DNA of 64,000 bases from Prochlorococcus sp. AG-402-I23 (GCA_003216915.1 QCIB01000002.1:50315-114314); one strand, 5' to 3'; numbered from the stretch's first letter, positions 18,648 through 27,634 are shown. Made by a program: numbers and translations. Notes: a model not told the origin generated them from the sequence alone.

Positions 18648-20147
18648 ATGAATTACTTGAAATTAAAGTATATAAAGTATGTGGTATTAATATTATTTCT
18701 ATATATTTTATTTTCGATATTTGTAAGAATAGTAAATATTTATACTCTTTTATCTTTAATTATAGTTATTTATATCTTTTATAATATTGATAAAAAATTA
18801 TTTAAAAAAATAGTTTATAAAGTTATATATAAAAATAAAAAAAATACACTTTTATTCAAAAATACATATGGTGCTGCGAAGATAAGTTTGGAAGGGGTCG
18901 AGAATATTAATAAAAAAATTAACGATAAAGTAAAAGTTGAATTGTTAAATTACCAAAAAAATAAACTAGAGTCCCAATTAAAAACAGGAGATTATAAAGT
19001 TACTCTTTTTGGAGCAGGTTCCTCAGGAAAAACATCTATAGCAAGATCATTATTGAAAAATATTGTCGGACAAACTTCAGCAAAAATAGGAACAACTAAG
19101 CATATTAATAGCTATAAAATTCGTATCCCAATCTTAAAAAGAAACATTAATATAGTGGATACTCCGGGTTTATTCGAACCATCTAAATTAGGGGAAGAAC
19201 GAGAAAAAGCAACCATTATACAAGCATCAAATTCTGACTTGGTTCTTTTTGTGTTAGATCAGGACATAAATAAATACGAAAACTATTTAATTAAAGAATT
19301 ATTAAAATTAAGGAAAAAAATAATAATAGTTCTAAATAAATGTGATTTGAGGTCTAGAGATGAAAATAACCTCATCAAAGAAAATATAATTTCTATAACT
19401 TCCGCTAGAAAAAATAAAATTTCAGTTGTTAAAACAATTGCAGTACCTCAAGAATCTCCCTATATAAAATCAGATGCTTTAAATTTAGTTCCAGAGGTAG
19501 GAAGTTTATTTAGAGAAATAATTGAAACGCTCGATAATAATGGTGAAGAGTTATTGGCGGATAATATTCTTTTTCGCTCAAATCAGTTAGGTATTAAAAG
19601 TAAAAATTTCGTCCAAGAACAAAGATATTTAATGTCAAATAAAGTGATTAATAAATATATGTGGATAACAGGAGGTGTAATACTAGTTAATCCACTACCA
19701 GCTGTTGATTTCCTTACTACTACCTCCGTAAACCTTCAAATGATAATGGAATTGTCAAAAATATATGAAATAAAGCTTACAAAAAAAGATGCAAAAGATT
19801 TAGCGACTTCATTGCTAAGCGTATTGGCTAAACAAGGAATACTAAAAGGGGGTCTCGCCATTCTTTCTCCTGCTTTAGCTACAAGCTTGACTAAAATAAT
19901 ATTATCTAAATCTATACAATCAGTTACAGCAGGCTGGTTAATAAGAATAGTAGGACTAAGTTTGATTGAGTATTTTAAAAATGGTCAAGATTGGGGAGAT
20001 GGAGGAATTCAAGAAGTAGTAGATAAGATCTATAGAATAAGTAAGAGAGAGGACATTTTAAACAACTTCGTAAAAGAAGCTATTTCAAAAATTGAAATAA
20101 AAAAATATTTCAAATCAAATAAAAGGTTGCCTCCATTTACTATGTAA
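18648..20147 (+). CDS. Membrane-associated GTPase with DUF697-like domain
   Basis: A 499-residue protein. Two transmembrane helices (about 9-27 and 31-47) are followed by a basic stretch and an Era-like G domain: P-loop GAGSSGKTS (122-130), DTPGL (171-175) and NKCD (230-233). The C-terminus (about 345-450) has hydrophobic helices INPLPAVDF-type and resembles DUF697. A longer frame opening at 18600 lies inside lspA, so I use the ATG at 18648. Similar proteins occur across cyanobacteria and may shape membranes, but no role is known. Sequence from the observed residues reads VNPLPAVDFLTTTS in the C-terminal part. Confidence 0.83.
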   Translation: MNYLKLKYIKYVVLILFLYILFSIFVRIVNIYTLLSLIIVIYIFYNIDKKLFKKIVYKVIYKNKKNTLLFKNTYGAAKISLEGVENINKKINDKVKVELLNYQKNKLESQLKTGDYKVTLFGAGSSGKTSIARSLLKNIVGQTSAKIGTTKHINSYKIRIPILKRNINIVDTPGLFEPSKLGEEREKATIIQASNSDLVLFVLDQDINKYENYLIKELLKLRKKIIIVLNKCDLRSRDENNLIKENIISITSARKNKISVVKTIAVPQESPYIKSDALNLVPEVGSLFREIIETLDNNGEELLADNILFRSNQLGIKSKNFVQEQRYLMSNKVINKYMWITGGVILVNPLPAVDFLTTTSVNLQMIMELSKIYEIKLTKKDAKDLATSLLSVLAKQGILKGGLAILSPALATSLTKIILSKSIQSVTAGWLIRIVGLSLIEYFKNGQDWGDGGIQEVVDKIYRISKREDILNNFVKEAISKIEIKKYFKSNKRLPPFTM

Positions 20148-20271
20148 AATTGGATAATTGATCATTTAGATATGTTCTGAAATCAAAAATAGTTATTAAG
20201 AGTAAATAAGCGATACAAATGGCTATAGATATAAACCCTGTTACAATTGCAATAATTTTTGGTCTACTCAT
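20140..20271 (-). CDS. Small single-helix membrane protein (43 aa)
   Basis: The frame begins ATG at 20271 and encodes MSRPKIIAIVTGFISIAIC, continuing AYLLLITIFDFRTYLNDQL to a TAG at 20140. One transmembrane helix covers about residues 6-29 with a positive N-terminus and a polar C-terminal tail. It begins 9 nt after the PLP decarboxylase stop on the same strand and overlaps the convergent GTPase gene end by 8 nt. The context and the protein-like composition support a real gene. Function is unknown. Confidence 0.72.
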   Translation of the reverse strand: MSRPKIIAIVTGFISIAICIAYLLLITIFDFRTYLNDQLSNFT

Positions 20272-20280
20272 ATTCACTAT

Positions 20281-21666
20281 TTAAGCATTTAAAAGTCTCA
20301 AAAGTTCCTTAATATGAGATTCTTTTGTGTTGTAATTTCCCATGACAACCCGTAAAAAATATTTACCTTTAAATTTTGGTCTAGAAAGCATAAAATTATT
20401 GTTAATTAGTTCATTAACTTTAGTTTGAGTCCATCCATCAGAATCTTTAGGCTCAAGTTTTTTTGGTAAGAATGAAACAATATGAAGAGGTCCTGAATAT
20501 ATATCAAATTTATTGTTACTAATATTTTTTATAAAAAAATCTTTTCTTTTAATTGAAGATTTTAATATATTTTCTATTCCATTCAGACCTAAAAAACGTA
20601 ACCCAAGCCATAGTTTGATAACCTCTGCAGGTCTAGAACCTTGTATGCCTATCTCTCCTCTATTTATAATATTTTCTTTAGATGATATATATGGTAATCC
20701 AGTATTAAAAGTATTTTCTAAAGTACTCATATTTGATACCAATAACAAAGATGAAGTCTTTGTTATACCAATGATTTTTTGTGGATTTATCGTTATCGAA
20801 TTAGCCTGATTAATATTATTTAAACCTTCTATTGGAATAGAAGTTATAGCAAAAATCCCTCCAATTGAACCATCAATATGTAACCATATATTTCTTTTTT
20901 TACAGATTTCACTAATTTCTTTAATAGGATCAATGGCTCCTCTTACAGTTGTCCCAAGGGTGGCAACAATAGCAAATATTTTTTTATTTTCTATTGAACA
21001 TTTATCTAAAGACTTTCTGAGATCGTTTATATCCATTCGACCTTGATTATCAGTTTTAATCCTGACAAGATTCGTAGTATCAAGACCCATTACTCTTATA
21101 CATTTAACGAAGGAAGAATGAGCATCTTCACTAACAAGTAATACAGAATTAGGATTTGTACCTAATCCAGCATTATTTCTTGCTGCTATAAGAGCATTCA
21201 GATTACTTAATGTACCTCCGCTAGCAGCTATACCTCCTGAGAAATCATTAAACCCTAATTTTTTGGCAAACCATTTGCATAATGATTCCTCAAGCAAAGT
21301 TACACTTGGTGATAACTCGTAAGCGAGAAGATTATTATTTAAACCAGCAGCAATTAAATCTCCCAAGATAGAGAAAATTAAAGGTGGAGGATCAAGGTGA
21401 GCTAGTGAGCCGGGATGAACGGGATTAAATGAATTGTTCAAAAGAGATTCAATCTCAGAAAACAAATCTTCTTCAGAATTACCATCCTCCGCAGGCATAA
21501 TGCACTTGAAGCTCTCATCGAAAGGCAAAGGACCATTTTTATCAGCTTTAGAGAACCAGTCACAAAGAGTTTGACTTGTTCTATTCAGAAGAGTAATCAA
21601 TTTGTCATTAGTCCCTAAATATGAGGGAAAATATATATCTTTATTATTAATTAAATCTTCAGCCAT
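20281..21666 (-). CDS. PLP-dependent decarboxylase (group II family)
   Basis: Fold-type I PLP decarboxylase of 461 residues. Markers are NPVHPGSLAHLDPPP (substrate-binding region), ASGGTLSNLNAL (near 148), SEDAHSSFVK (near 183), WLHIDGSIGG (261-270; D265 pairs with the PLP ring) and the Schiff-base lysine K297 in INPQKIIG. The residue before that lysine is usually His; here it is Gln, which may alter catalysis. Substrate may be 2,4-diaminobutyrate, aspartate, glutamate or an aromatic amino acid; sequence alone does not decide. It is followed by the 43-residue membrane protein gene. Confidence 0.88.
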   Translation of the reverse strand: MAEDLINNKDIYFPSYLGTNDKLITLLNRTSQTLCDWFSKADKNGPLPFDESFKCIMPAEDGNSEEDLFSEIESLLNNSFNPVHPGSLAHLDPPPLIFSILGDLIAAGLNNNLLAYELSPSVTLLEESLCKWFAKKLGFNDFSGGIAASGGTLSNLNALIAARNNAGLGTNPNSVLLVSEDAHSSFVKCIRVMGLDTTNLVRIKTDNQGRMDINDLRKSLDKCSIENKKIFAIVATLGTTVRGAIDPIKEISEICKKRNIWLHIDGSIGGIFAITSIPIEGLNNINQANSITINPQKIIGITKTSSLLLVSNMSTLENTFNTGLPYISSKENIINRGEIGIQGSRPAEVIKLWLGLRFLGLNGIENILKSSIKRKDFFIKNISNNKFDIYSGPLHIVSFLPKKLEPKDSDGWTQTKVNELINNNFMLSRPKFKGKYFLRVVMGNYNTKESHIKELLRLLNA

Positions 21667-21709
21667 CAGATAAAATATCTATTAATAATTCTATTCTCAA
21701 TATTGGTAA

Positions 21710-22225
21710 ATGAGATATATTTTTGAAAATGGAAATAGTAATGAAGATCAACAAAGAAAAAAAAATAATTCAAAATACACTTTGTGGATGAATTCGATAT
21801 TAAGAAGATCCAAAGAAATTGGAAAAGTTGAGCTACCAATCTGTTCAATAATTTTAGATGAGAGAGGAAGATGTATCGGGAGAGGGGTTAACAGGAGGAA
21901 TATAAATAAAGACCCATTGGGTCATGCTGAGATAATGGCACTTAGGCAGGCATCTCTAATAAAAAATGATTGGAGATTTAATGAATGTACTATTATCACA
22001 AATTTAGAACCTTGTACTATGTGTTCCTCTGCTCTTATTCAAGCGCGGATGGGTAAAGTTATTTTCGGGGCTTACGATAAGAAAAGAGGTGGATTGGGTG
22101 GCTCAATTGACCTATCAAAACATGAAAGTGCTCATCACAAAATGGAAATAATTGGAGGTATCCTAGAAAATGAATGCAGTCAAATTTTACAGATTTGGTT
22201 CAAAAAGTTGAGGACTCAAAAATAG
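21710..22225 (+). CDS. tadA: tRNA adenosine(34) deaminase TadA
   Basis: Zinc deaminase that converts A34 to inosine in tRNA-Arg(ACG), essential in most bacteria. The zinc-binding and proton-shuttle motif HAEIMALRQAS and the PCTMCSSALIQAR motif are both present, followed by KVIFGAYDKKRGGLGG. The family-like part begins near YTLWMNSILRRS (residue 22), so translation could instead start at the ATG at 21788. The 3' end overlaps the convergent aminotransferase gene by 26 nt. Confidence 0.92.
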   Translation: MRYIFENGNSNEDQQRKKNNSKYTLWMNSILRRSKEIGKVELPICSIILDERGRCIGRGVNRRNINKDPLGHAEIMALRQASLIKNDWRFNECTIITNLEPCTMCSSALIQARMGKVIFGAYDKKRGGLGGSIDLSKHESAHHKMEIIGGILENECSQILQIWFKKLRTQK

Positions 22226-23384
22226 AAAATTTCTTAAGCTCAGTATCAAATAGGTTTAATAATCTGTCAACATTCTCCTCACATGAATTAAAACCCATTA
22301 GCCCTACACGCCACACCTTACCGGATAATTCTCCAAGTCCATTTCCTATTTCAATTCCAAAGTTTCTTAAGAGATGATTTCTAAAACCATCCCCATCAAC
22401 TGCTGGAGGTATTTTAACTGTTGTTAAAGTTGGCAATCTATAATCCTCAGATACATGTAATTCCATGCCAAGAGTTTCTAAGCCATTCCAAAGTTTCTTT
22501 GCATTAGTATTGTGTCTATTCCAAACATTTTCTAAACCCTCATTCGCAATTAATCGTAAACCTTCACGAATAGCAAAATTCATATTTACTGGAGCAGTAT
22601 GATGGTAAACACGATCAGAACCCCAATATTTATTTAATAGAGATAAATCTAAATACCAGTTAGGTACTTTTGTTTTTCTTGAACTTAGTTTTTCTTCAGC
22701 TCTTTTATTCATTGTAAAAGGGCTTAATCCTGGGGGACAACTTAATCCCTTTTGACTACAGCTGTATGCTAGATCAATTTTCCATTCGTCTATCAATAAT
22801 TCTAAAGCGCCAAGTGAAGTAACTGCATCAACTAAAAACAAGCAATTATTTTTTCTACATATATCCCCAATACCATCAAGAGGTTGTAAAACACCACTTG
22901 ATGTTTCAGCATGGACAATAGCAAAAATAGCTGGTTTTTTAGTCTCTATTTCATACTTAATTTCCTCATAAGTAAAAGCCTCACCCCATGATTTATCAAT
23001 AACGGAAACTTGAGCTTTATATCTAGTGGCCATATCAACTAATCTATCTCCAAAATATCCTTTTTTAGCAATAAGAATTTTTTCGCCTTCTTCAATAAAA
23101 TTAGCTATTGAAGCTTCCATCGCTGCACTGCCAGTGCCACTCATTGGGAGTGTAAGACGATTATTGCACTGCCAGGTATACCTTAAAAGTTGCTGTACGT
23201 CAGACATCAATGAGATATACGCTTCATCTAAATGACCAATAGGATTCAAAGCAAGAGCCCTTAATACTTCTGGATGTGCATTTGAAGGTCCAGGTCCTAA
23301 TAAAAGTCTAGAGGGAACATAAGTCTTTGAAAAATGAGATAAATTCTCTTCATTTAAAGCCGAAATAAGTTTTGCTTCTGTCAA
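22200..23384 (-). CDS. Class V aminotransferase, alanine-glyoxylate / serine-pyruvate type
   Basis: A 394-residue PLP transaminase. LLLGPGPSNAHPEVLRAL near the start, SGTGSAAMEASIANF for the phosphate loop, the aspartate in LFLVDAVTSLGALEL, and the Schiff-base motif CSQKGLSCPPGLSPF are those of the alanine-glyoxylate/serine-glyoxylate group. In cyanobacteria this enzyme handles photorespiratory glyoxylate, making glycine. It is divergent from glnA, with a shared 213-nt regulatory region. A purine-catabolism PucG-type activity is a less likely alternative. Confidence 0.9.
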   Translation of the reverse strand: MTEAKLISALNEENLSHFSKTYVPSRLLLGPGPSNAHPEVLRALALNPIGHLDEAYISLMSDVQQLLRYTWQCNNRLTLPMSGTGSAAMEASIANFIEEGEKILIAKKGYFGDRLVDMATRYKAQVSVIDKSWGEAFTYEEIKYEIETKKPAIFAIVHAETSSGVLQPLDGIGDICRKNNCLFLVDAVTSLGALELLIDEWKIDLAYSCSQKGLSCPPGLSPFTMNKRAEEKLSSRKTKVPNWYLDLSLLNKYWGSDRVYHHTAPVNMNFAIREGLRLIANEGLENVWNRHNTNAKKLWNGLETLGMELHVSEDYRLPTLTTVKIPPAVDGDGFRNHLLRNFGIEIGNGLGELSGKVWRVGLMGFNSCEENVDRLLNLFDTELKKFSIFESSTF

Positions 23385-23416
23385 AGCATTACATCCAATT
23401 ACTTTTAAATTAAACT

Positions 23417-23439
23417 AATATCGCCACATAAGCGATATT
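23417..23439. promoter_or_regulatory. Perfect inverted repeat between divergent aminotransferase and glnA genes
   Basis: AATATCGC (23417-23424) and GCGATATT (23432-23439) are perfect 8-bp arms around a 7-nt spacer. The site lies 33 nt upstream of the aminotransferase start and about 96 nt upstream of the NtcA-like box of glnA. Position before two divergent starts favours a protein operator. A short spacer of 7 nt would also permit a hairpin in RNA, but no T-run follows. Confidence 0.5.
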
Positions 23440-23534
23440 TATTTAAAGAAATTCATTCAATTTAAATATTTTGGTAAACAATTATTAAACTTATGACTTG
23501 AAACACTAAAAGAAGACATCAAGTCTTAAAAAAA

Positions 23535-23576
23535 GTTACCGTTGATACATAACAAGAATCATCAAGTTATTAATTT
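23535..23576 (+). promoter_or_regulatory. NtcA-activated type promoter of glnA
   Basis: GTT-N8-TAC (23535-23548) matches the NtcA site GTA-N8-TAC except for one base. Exactly 22 nt later TAATTT (23571-23576) fits the -10 box TAN3T. This spacing is the classical architecture for NtcA-activated class II promoters in cyanobacteria, where the NtcA box replaces the -35 element. glnA starts 21 nt downstream of the -10 box, so the leader would be short. Confidence 0.75.
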
Positions 23577-23597
23577 CATATAAGGTATTACAAAATT

Positions 23598-25019
23598 ATG
23601 TCTAAATCTCCTCAAGATGTTTTAAGTCAAATTAAAGACGAAGGAATTGAACTCATCGATTTAAAATTCACTGATATTCATGGAAAATGGCAACATTTAA
23701 CCCTTACATCAGACATGATAGAGGAGGATTCTTTTACAGAAGGTTTGGCATTTGATGGCTCATCAATAAGAGGTTGGAAAGCAATTAATGCCTCGGATAT
23801 GTCAATGGTGCCCGACGCAAGTACAGCATGGATAGATCCTTTTTATAAACATAAAACTCTAAGTATGATTTGCTCTATTCAAGAGCCAAGAAGCGGAGAA
23901 CCTTATGATAGGTGTCCAAGAGCTTTAGCTCAAAAGGCATTAAAATATTTAGACTCAACGGGTATTGCAGATACTGCATTTTTTGGACCAGAACCAGAAT
24001 TCTTTTTATTCGATGATGTTAGATATGACTCTAAAGAAGGAGGTTGTTTTTATAGTGTAGATACTATTGAGGCGCCATGGAATACAGGGAGAATTGAAGA
24101 AGGGGGAAACTTAGGATACAAAATACAATATAAAGAAGGATATTTTCCAGTAGCTCCAAATGATACTGCGCAAGATATCAGATCTGAGATGCTTCTTCTT
24201 ATGGGTGAATTAGGTATCCCCACAGAAAAACATCACCATGAAGTTGCTGGTGCCGGTCAACACGAGCTTGGAATGAAATTTGATTCGTTAATAAATGCTG
24301 CTGATAACGTTATGACTTATAAATACGTTGTCAGAAATGTTGCAAAAAAATATGGAAAAACAGCAACATTTATGCCCAAGCCTGTTTTTAACGACAACGG
24401 AACAGGAATGCATGTTCACCAAAGTTTATGGAAGAGTGGACAGCCACTATTCTTTGGTGAAGGATCATATGCAAATTTATCTCAAACAGCAAGATGGTAC
24501 ATCGGAGGCATACTTAAACATGCACCTTCATTCCTAGCATTTACTAACCCAACTACAAATAGTTATAAACGATTGGTTCCAGGATTCGAAGCACCTGTAA
24601 ATCTAGTTTATTCTGAGGGTAATAGATCAGCTGCGGTAAGAATACCTTTAACAGGTCCAAGCCCTAAAGCTAAAAGATTAGAATTCAGATCAGGTGACGC
24701 ACTTGCAAATCCTTACTTAGCGTTCTCTGTAATGATGCTTGCTGGTATTGATGGAATTAAAAATCAAATTGATCCTGGTGATGGAGTAGATGTAGATTTG
24801 TTTGAACTTCCAGCTGATGAACTAGCAAAAATCGATACAGTACCTTCATCTCTAAATGACTCACTTAATGCGCTAAAAGCAGATAAGGATTATTTATTAG
24901 CTGGTGGAGTATTTACTGAAGATTTTATTGATAACTTTATCGATATAAAATACGAAGAGGTACAACAACTAAGACAAAGACCTCATCCCCATGAATTCTT
25001 CATGTATTACGATGCATAA
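23598..25019 (+). CDS. glnA: Glutamine synthetase type I
   Basis: GSI of 473 residues, the ammonium-assimilating enzyme (glutamate + NH3 + ATP to glutamine). Family signatures: [61 protein letters not shown] and [17 protein letters not shown]. At the position of the adenylylation tyrosine of E. coli GS (NLYDLPPEE) this protein has DLFELPADE, with Phe, so adenylylation is not expected. Control is more likely at the NtcA-type promoter just upstream. A strong terminator follows the gene. Confidence 0.98.
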   Translation: MSKSPQDVLSQIKDEGIELIDLKFTDIHGKWQHLTLTSDMIEEDSFTEGLAFDGSSIRGWKAINASDMSMVPDASTAWIDPFYKHKTLSMICSIQEPRSGEPYDRCPRALAQKALKYLDSTGIADTAFFGPEPEFFLFDDVRYDSKEGGCFYSVDTIEAPWNTGRIEEGGNLGYKIQYKEGYFPVAPNDTAQDIRSEMLLLMGELGIPTEKHHHEVAGAGQHELGMKFDSLINAADNVMTYKYVVRNVAKKYGKTATFMPKPVFNDNGTGMHVHQSLWKSGQPLFFGEGSYANLSQTARWYIGGILKHAPSFLAFTNPTTNSYKRLVPGFEAPVNLVYSEGNRSAAVRIPLTGPSPKAKRLEFRSGDALANPYLAFSVMMLAGIDGIKNQIDPGDGVDVDLFELPADELAKIDTVPSSLNDSLNALKADKDYLLAGGVFTEDFIDNFIDIKYEEVQQLRQRPHPHEFFMYYDA

Positions 25020-25044
25020 TTAAAATAACTAATTAGTTTAAATT

Positions 25045-25093
25045 AATCAATTTGAGAAATATCACAAAATATTCTCAAATTGATTTTTTTTTT
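25045..25093 (+). terminator. Rho-independent terminator of glnA
   Basis: AATCAATTTGAGAA (25045-25058) and TTCTCAAATTGATT (25072-25085) form a perfect 14-bp stem around a 13-nt loop, followed at once by a run of eight more T to 25093. It ends 28 nt before the methyltransferase start. This is the clearest intrinsic terminator in the window. Confidence 0.88.
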
Positions 25094-25121
25094 GTTGGAA
25101 TATAGATATATAAATTGAAAA

Positions 25122-26177
25122 ATGGCTAGAGAATCTATTTCAAAAATTGCATATAAAACTCTACAACAAAGTAAAAGCATTGCAGGTTTCGCTCACAAGC
25201 AGATCAGTTCAAGATTAATGAACTTTATTCTTCCCGATTCAAAGCTTCAAAATTTTGATATAGATAGGGATCTTTTAATGCAAATCCAAAATTCAATGGA
25301 TATCTTAAGAGAAGAAGATTGGAATGATGCAGAAAAAAATATATATCCAAAAAAATTATTGTTTAACGAACCATGGCTTAGATATCTAACTCAATATCCT
25401 AAAATTTGGCTCGATATGCCTAATACATGGGATAGACGCAGAAAACAAAACTTTGATGATCTTCCAAAATCAATTGATAAAGATAATTATCCTCAATATT
25501 ACTTGAGAAATTTTCATCATCAAACAGATGGTTATTTGTCAGATTTTTCAGCTAGCATTTATGACCTACAAGTAGAGATACTTTTCAATGGTAGTGCTGA
25601 CTCAATGAGGAGAAGAATAATTAAGCCAATAAAAGAAGGACTTGAAATTTTTAGCGATAGAAAAAAAAGTTCTATAAAAATACTTGATGTTGCTACAGGA
25701 TCAGGAAGAACATTAAAACAATTAAGAGCCGCATTTCCTAAAGAAGAAATTACAGGAATTGATTTATCTGATTCATACTTAAAAGAAGCAAGTAGATATA
25801 TTTCAAATTTAGATGGAGATTTAATTCAGTTAATAAAAGGTAATGCTGAGGAATTACCTTTTGAAAATGATAGTTTTCAATGCATTTCTTGTGTTTACTT
25901 ATTTCATGAATTACCTAGAACAATCAGAGCTAAAGTATTAAGTGAATTTTTTAGAGTTCTTGAACCTGGGGGAATATTAGTTTTAGCTGATTCCATTCAA
26001 ATAAGTGATTCACCTGACTTTACATCCATAATGGAAAGCTTCTATAAATCTTTTCATGAACCTTTTTATTGTGATTACATAAAAGAGGATATAGATTCTA
26101 AAATTAAGGATGTAGGGTTTAAAGATGTAAAATCGAATTCCTTTTTTATGACTAAAGTATGGTCTGCTGTAAAGTAA
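25122..26177 (+). CDS. SAM-dependent methyltransferase (class I)
   Basis: A 351-residue protein with a Rossmann-type methyltransferase domain in its second half. Motif I is ILDVATGSGRTLKQL (about 188-202), then EEITGIDLSDSYL for the acidic loop, GNAEELPFENDSFQCISC, and FRVLEPGGILVLAD. The N-terminal half (1-175) is a family-specific region with WLRYLTQYPKIWLDMP, no known motif. The substrate is unknown. It may be expressed separately from glnA because of the terminator, and 12 nt later a small protein gene follows. Confidence 0.85.
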   Translation: MARESISKIAYKTLQQSKSIAGFAHKQISSRLMNFILPDSKLQNFDIDRDLLMQIQNSMDILREEDWNDAEKNIYPKKLLFNEPWLRYLTQYPKIWLDMPNTWDRRRKQNFDDLPKSIDKDNYPQYYLRNFHHQTDGYLSDFSASIYDLQVEILFNGSADSMRRRIIKPIKEGLEIFSDRKKSSIKILDVATGSGRTLKQLRAAFPKEEITGIDLSDSYLKEASRYISNLDGDLIQLIKGNAEELPFENDSFQCISCVYLFHELPRTIRAKVLSEFFRVLEPGGILVLADSIQISDSPDFTSIMESFYKSFHEPFYCDYIKEDIDSKIKDVGFKDVKSNSFFMTKVWSAVK

Positions 26178-26189
26178 ATAAAAACTCCT

Positions 26190-26453
26190 ATGACCTTTTG
26201 GGATAAAGATACTATTCAACTTGTTCAAAGTCTTAATGACAAATTAAAAATTGATCATTCTAAATGGCATAAAGATAAAGGAAATAAATATAAACGATCT
26301 GCAGAACTAATTTCGGCAGGATTATGCCATTTAATTATTTCTTGTAATGAGAAGGAAACTATTGAGTATATAGAGGAAAGTATTAAATGGTTAAAAGAAA
26401 TTAACGTAGATAAACCTTGTCCTAGTAAAAATCACCTTTTTAAAGCCAACTGA
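26190..26453 (+). CDS. Small conserved-type cyanobacterial protein (possible DUF6439)
   Basis: An 87-residue soluble helical protein beginning MTFWDKDTIQLVQ. It has KRSAELISAGLCHLIIS and EYIEESIKWLKEI helices and a short Cys-Pro C-terminus. I think it belongs to DUF6439 but cannot verify it. It lies 12 nt after the methyltransferase, probably in the same transcript, and its last 22 nt overlap the convergent ATPase gene. No function can be proposed. Confidence 0.72.
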   Translation: MTFWDKDTIQLVQSLNDKLKIDHSKWHKDKGNKYKRSAELISAGLCHLIISCNEKETIEYIEESIKWLKEINVDKPCPSKNHLFKAN

Positions 26454-26866
26454 AGCCTATTACCTTTACTACTCCATCTAATGTCATCAAAACATTCATT
26501 AATAATGTATAGGCCACGGCCATTTACACTACTTATTTTTTTTGGTAATTTGTAGTCTCTTTTTTTTATTTCTAAACCATTACCTTGATCTTGAATTTGC
26601 CAAACACACCAATTAGGAGTAATTATTCTTCTTACTCTAATATTTTTTTTAGGATCTAATTTATTTCCATGTTTTACTGCGTTAACTAAAGCTTCATGTA
26701 AACCAAGTTTTATAAGATAGCTAGATTGAGAATTTTTGATAGGTTCTAATAATTGTTCGACAAATTCATTTAACTGTAATGATGATTCGAATTCGTAGTT
26801 TGACCAGTAAATCATTGGTCTTTTAAAAAATTTTTTTAAAATATTTTTGCCCCGAAGTAAGGACAT
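26432..26866 (-). CDS. Anti-sigma-type serine/threonine kinase (HATPase domain)
   Basis: A 144-residue GHKL ATPase of the RsbW/SpoIIAB kind. The N box HEALVNAVKHGNKLDP, the G1 box IQDQGNGLEIKK and the G2 box GRGLYIINECFDDI are all present; no sensor or His-kinase domain is attached. Such proteins phosphorylate STAS antagonists and bind sigma factors. A candidate STAS partner lies in the same window at 50839-51204. It overlaps the convergent small gene by 22 nt. Start is ATG at 26866. Confidence 0.87.
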   Translation of the reverse strand: MSLLRGKNILKKFFKRPMIYWSNYEFESSLQLNEFVEQLLEPIKNSQSSYLIKLGLHEALVNAVKHGNKLDPKKNIRVRRIITPNWCVWQIQDQGNGLEIKKRDYKLPKKISSVNGRGLYIINECFDDIRWSSKGNRLQLALKR

Positions 26867-26914
26867 AATAATATTTTGATACTGTCTTAATTTTAACTTA
26901 TTAAATACCTCAAT

Positions 26915-27634
26915 TTAAAGAATATTATTATGTCTCTCTGCAATAGCAGGATGTCGTAGGATAGAGTCCATAAGTCTTACTCCTCTTAGTTGATTTATTA
27001 AAGGCATATGTCCATCGGGAGCATCCAATGACCAAAGAAAAGATCCAGGATATCTAGTCCATAAGCCCTCTTTTTTCCAACCTATTTTCGGCCACATTAA
27101 TTCATATTTTTTACCTACTGATTTTAATATCTTTGCTTGAATTGAGAATCCAAATCTACCAGTAGAATAAATAGTCCATAATCTATCTATTGTTTGTAGA
27201 TCTTTATCTGACATATTCCTAACTTCACTATAGAAAACATATCCACGTTTCTCAGCTAATTTTCCAGCTAATTTCCTTAAGTAGGAACTTGTTAATCTAT
27301 CAGCCTCCTCAAATTTTTGCTCAACCAACATCAATTGCAAATCCTTATAATTAATTTCAATATCTGAATATGTACTAAACCAATTATTGAATTTAGAGTT
27401 TTCAAAGAATTCAGGCTTAAATTTTTTTAAAACTTGCAATATCCAACCAGCAGCCCAGTCATCGCCATCATTATCAAAGATATCAAAAAGTGAAGGGCCA
27501 AGATTAAAAATATTTTCTACTTCAGATTCTATTTGAGATAATGAATTTATTCTTTTTCTTTGATTGGAATCTACGAATTTTTTTATCAGGTCTAATGTAG
27601 CATTACTATAGTTATCTTGTTCTTTGTTTTTCAT
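26915..27634 (-). CDS. gun4: GUN4 domain tetrapyrrole regulator
   Basis: GUN4 binds porphyrins and stimulates Mg-chelatase in chlorophyll synthesis. The core (about 96-235) has DLQLMLVEQKFEEADRLT, IDRLWTIYSTGRFGFSIQ, YPGSFLWSLDAPDGHMPL and the closing ILRHPAIAERH. The N-terminal 95 residues form the helical extension found in cyanobacterial forms such as that of Synechocystis. The protein of 239 residues is in the expected size class. It is divergent from the mnmH gene 33 nt away. Confidence 0.9.
   Translation of the reverse strand: MKNKEQDNYSNATLDLIKKFVDSNQRKRINSLSQIESEVENIFNLGPSLFDIFDNDGDDWAAGWILQVLKKFKPEFFENSKFNNWFSTYSDIEINYKDLQLMLVEQKFEEADRLTSSYLRKLAGKLAEKRGYVFYSEVRNMSDKDLQTIDRLWTIYSTGRFGFSIQAKILKSVGKKYELMWPKIGWKKEGLWTRYPGSFLWSLDAPDGHMPLINQLRGVRLMDSILRHPAIAERHNNIL

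Noticed and set aside
21666..21848. 60-aa minus-strand frame between the decarboxylase and tadA
   Set aside because: Mostly antisense to tadA; Phe/Tyr-rich composition of random AT-rich sequence.
22268..22282. CTCCTCACA resembling the Yfr1 core ACTCCTCACAC
   Set aside because: It lies inside the aminotransferase coding region, lacks the flanking hairpins and differs from the core.
23440..23597. Glutamine riboswitch (glnA RNA motif) in the glnA leader
   Set aside because: The conserved motif was not found, and the predicted leader from the NtcA promoter would be too short to hold it.
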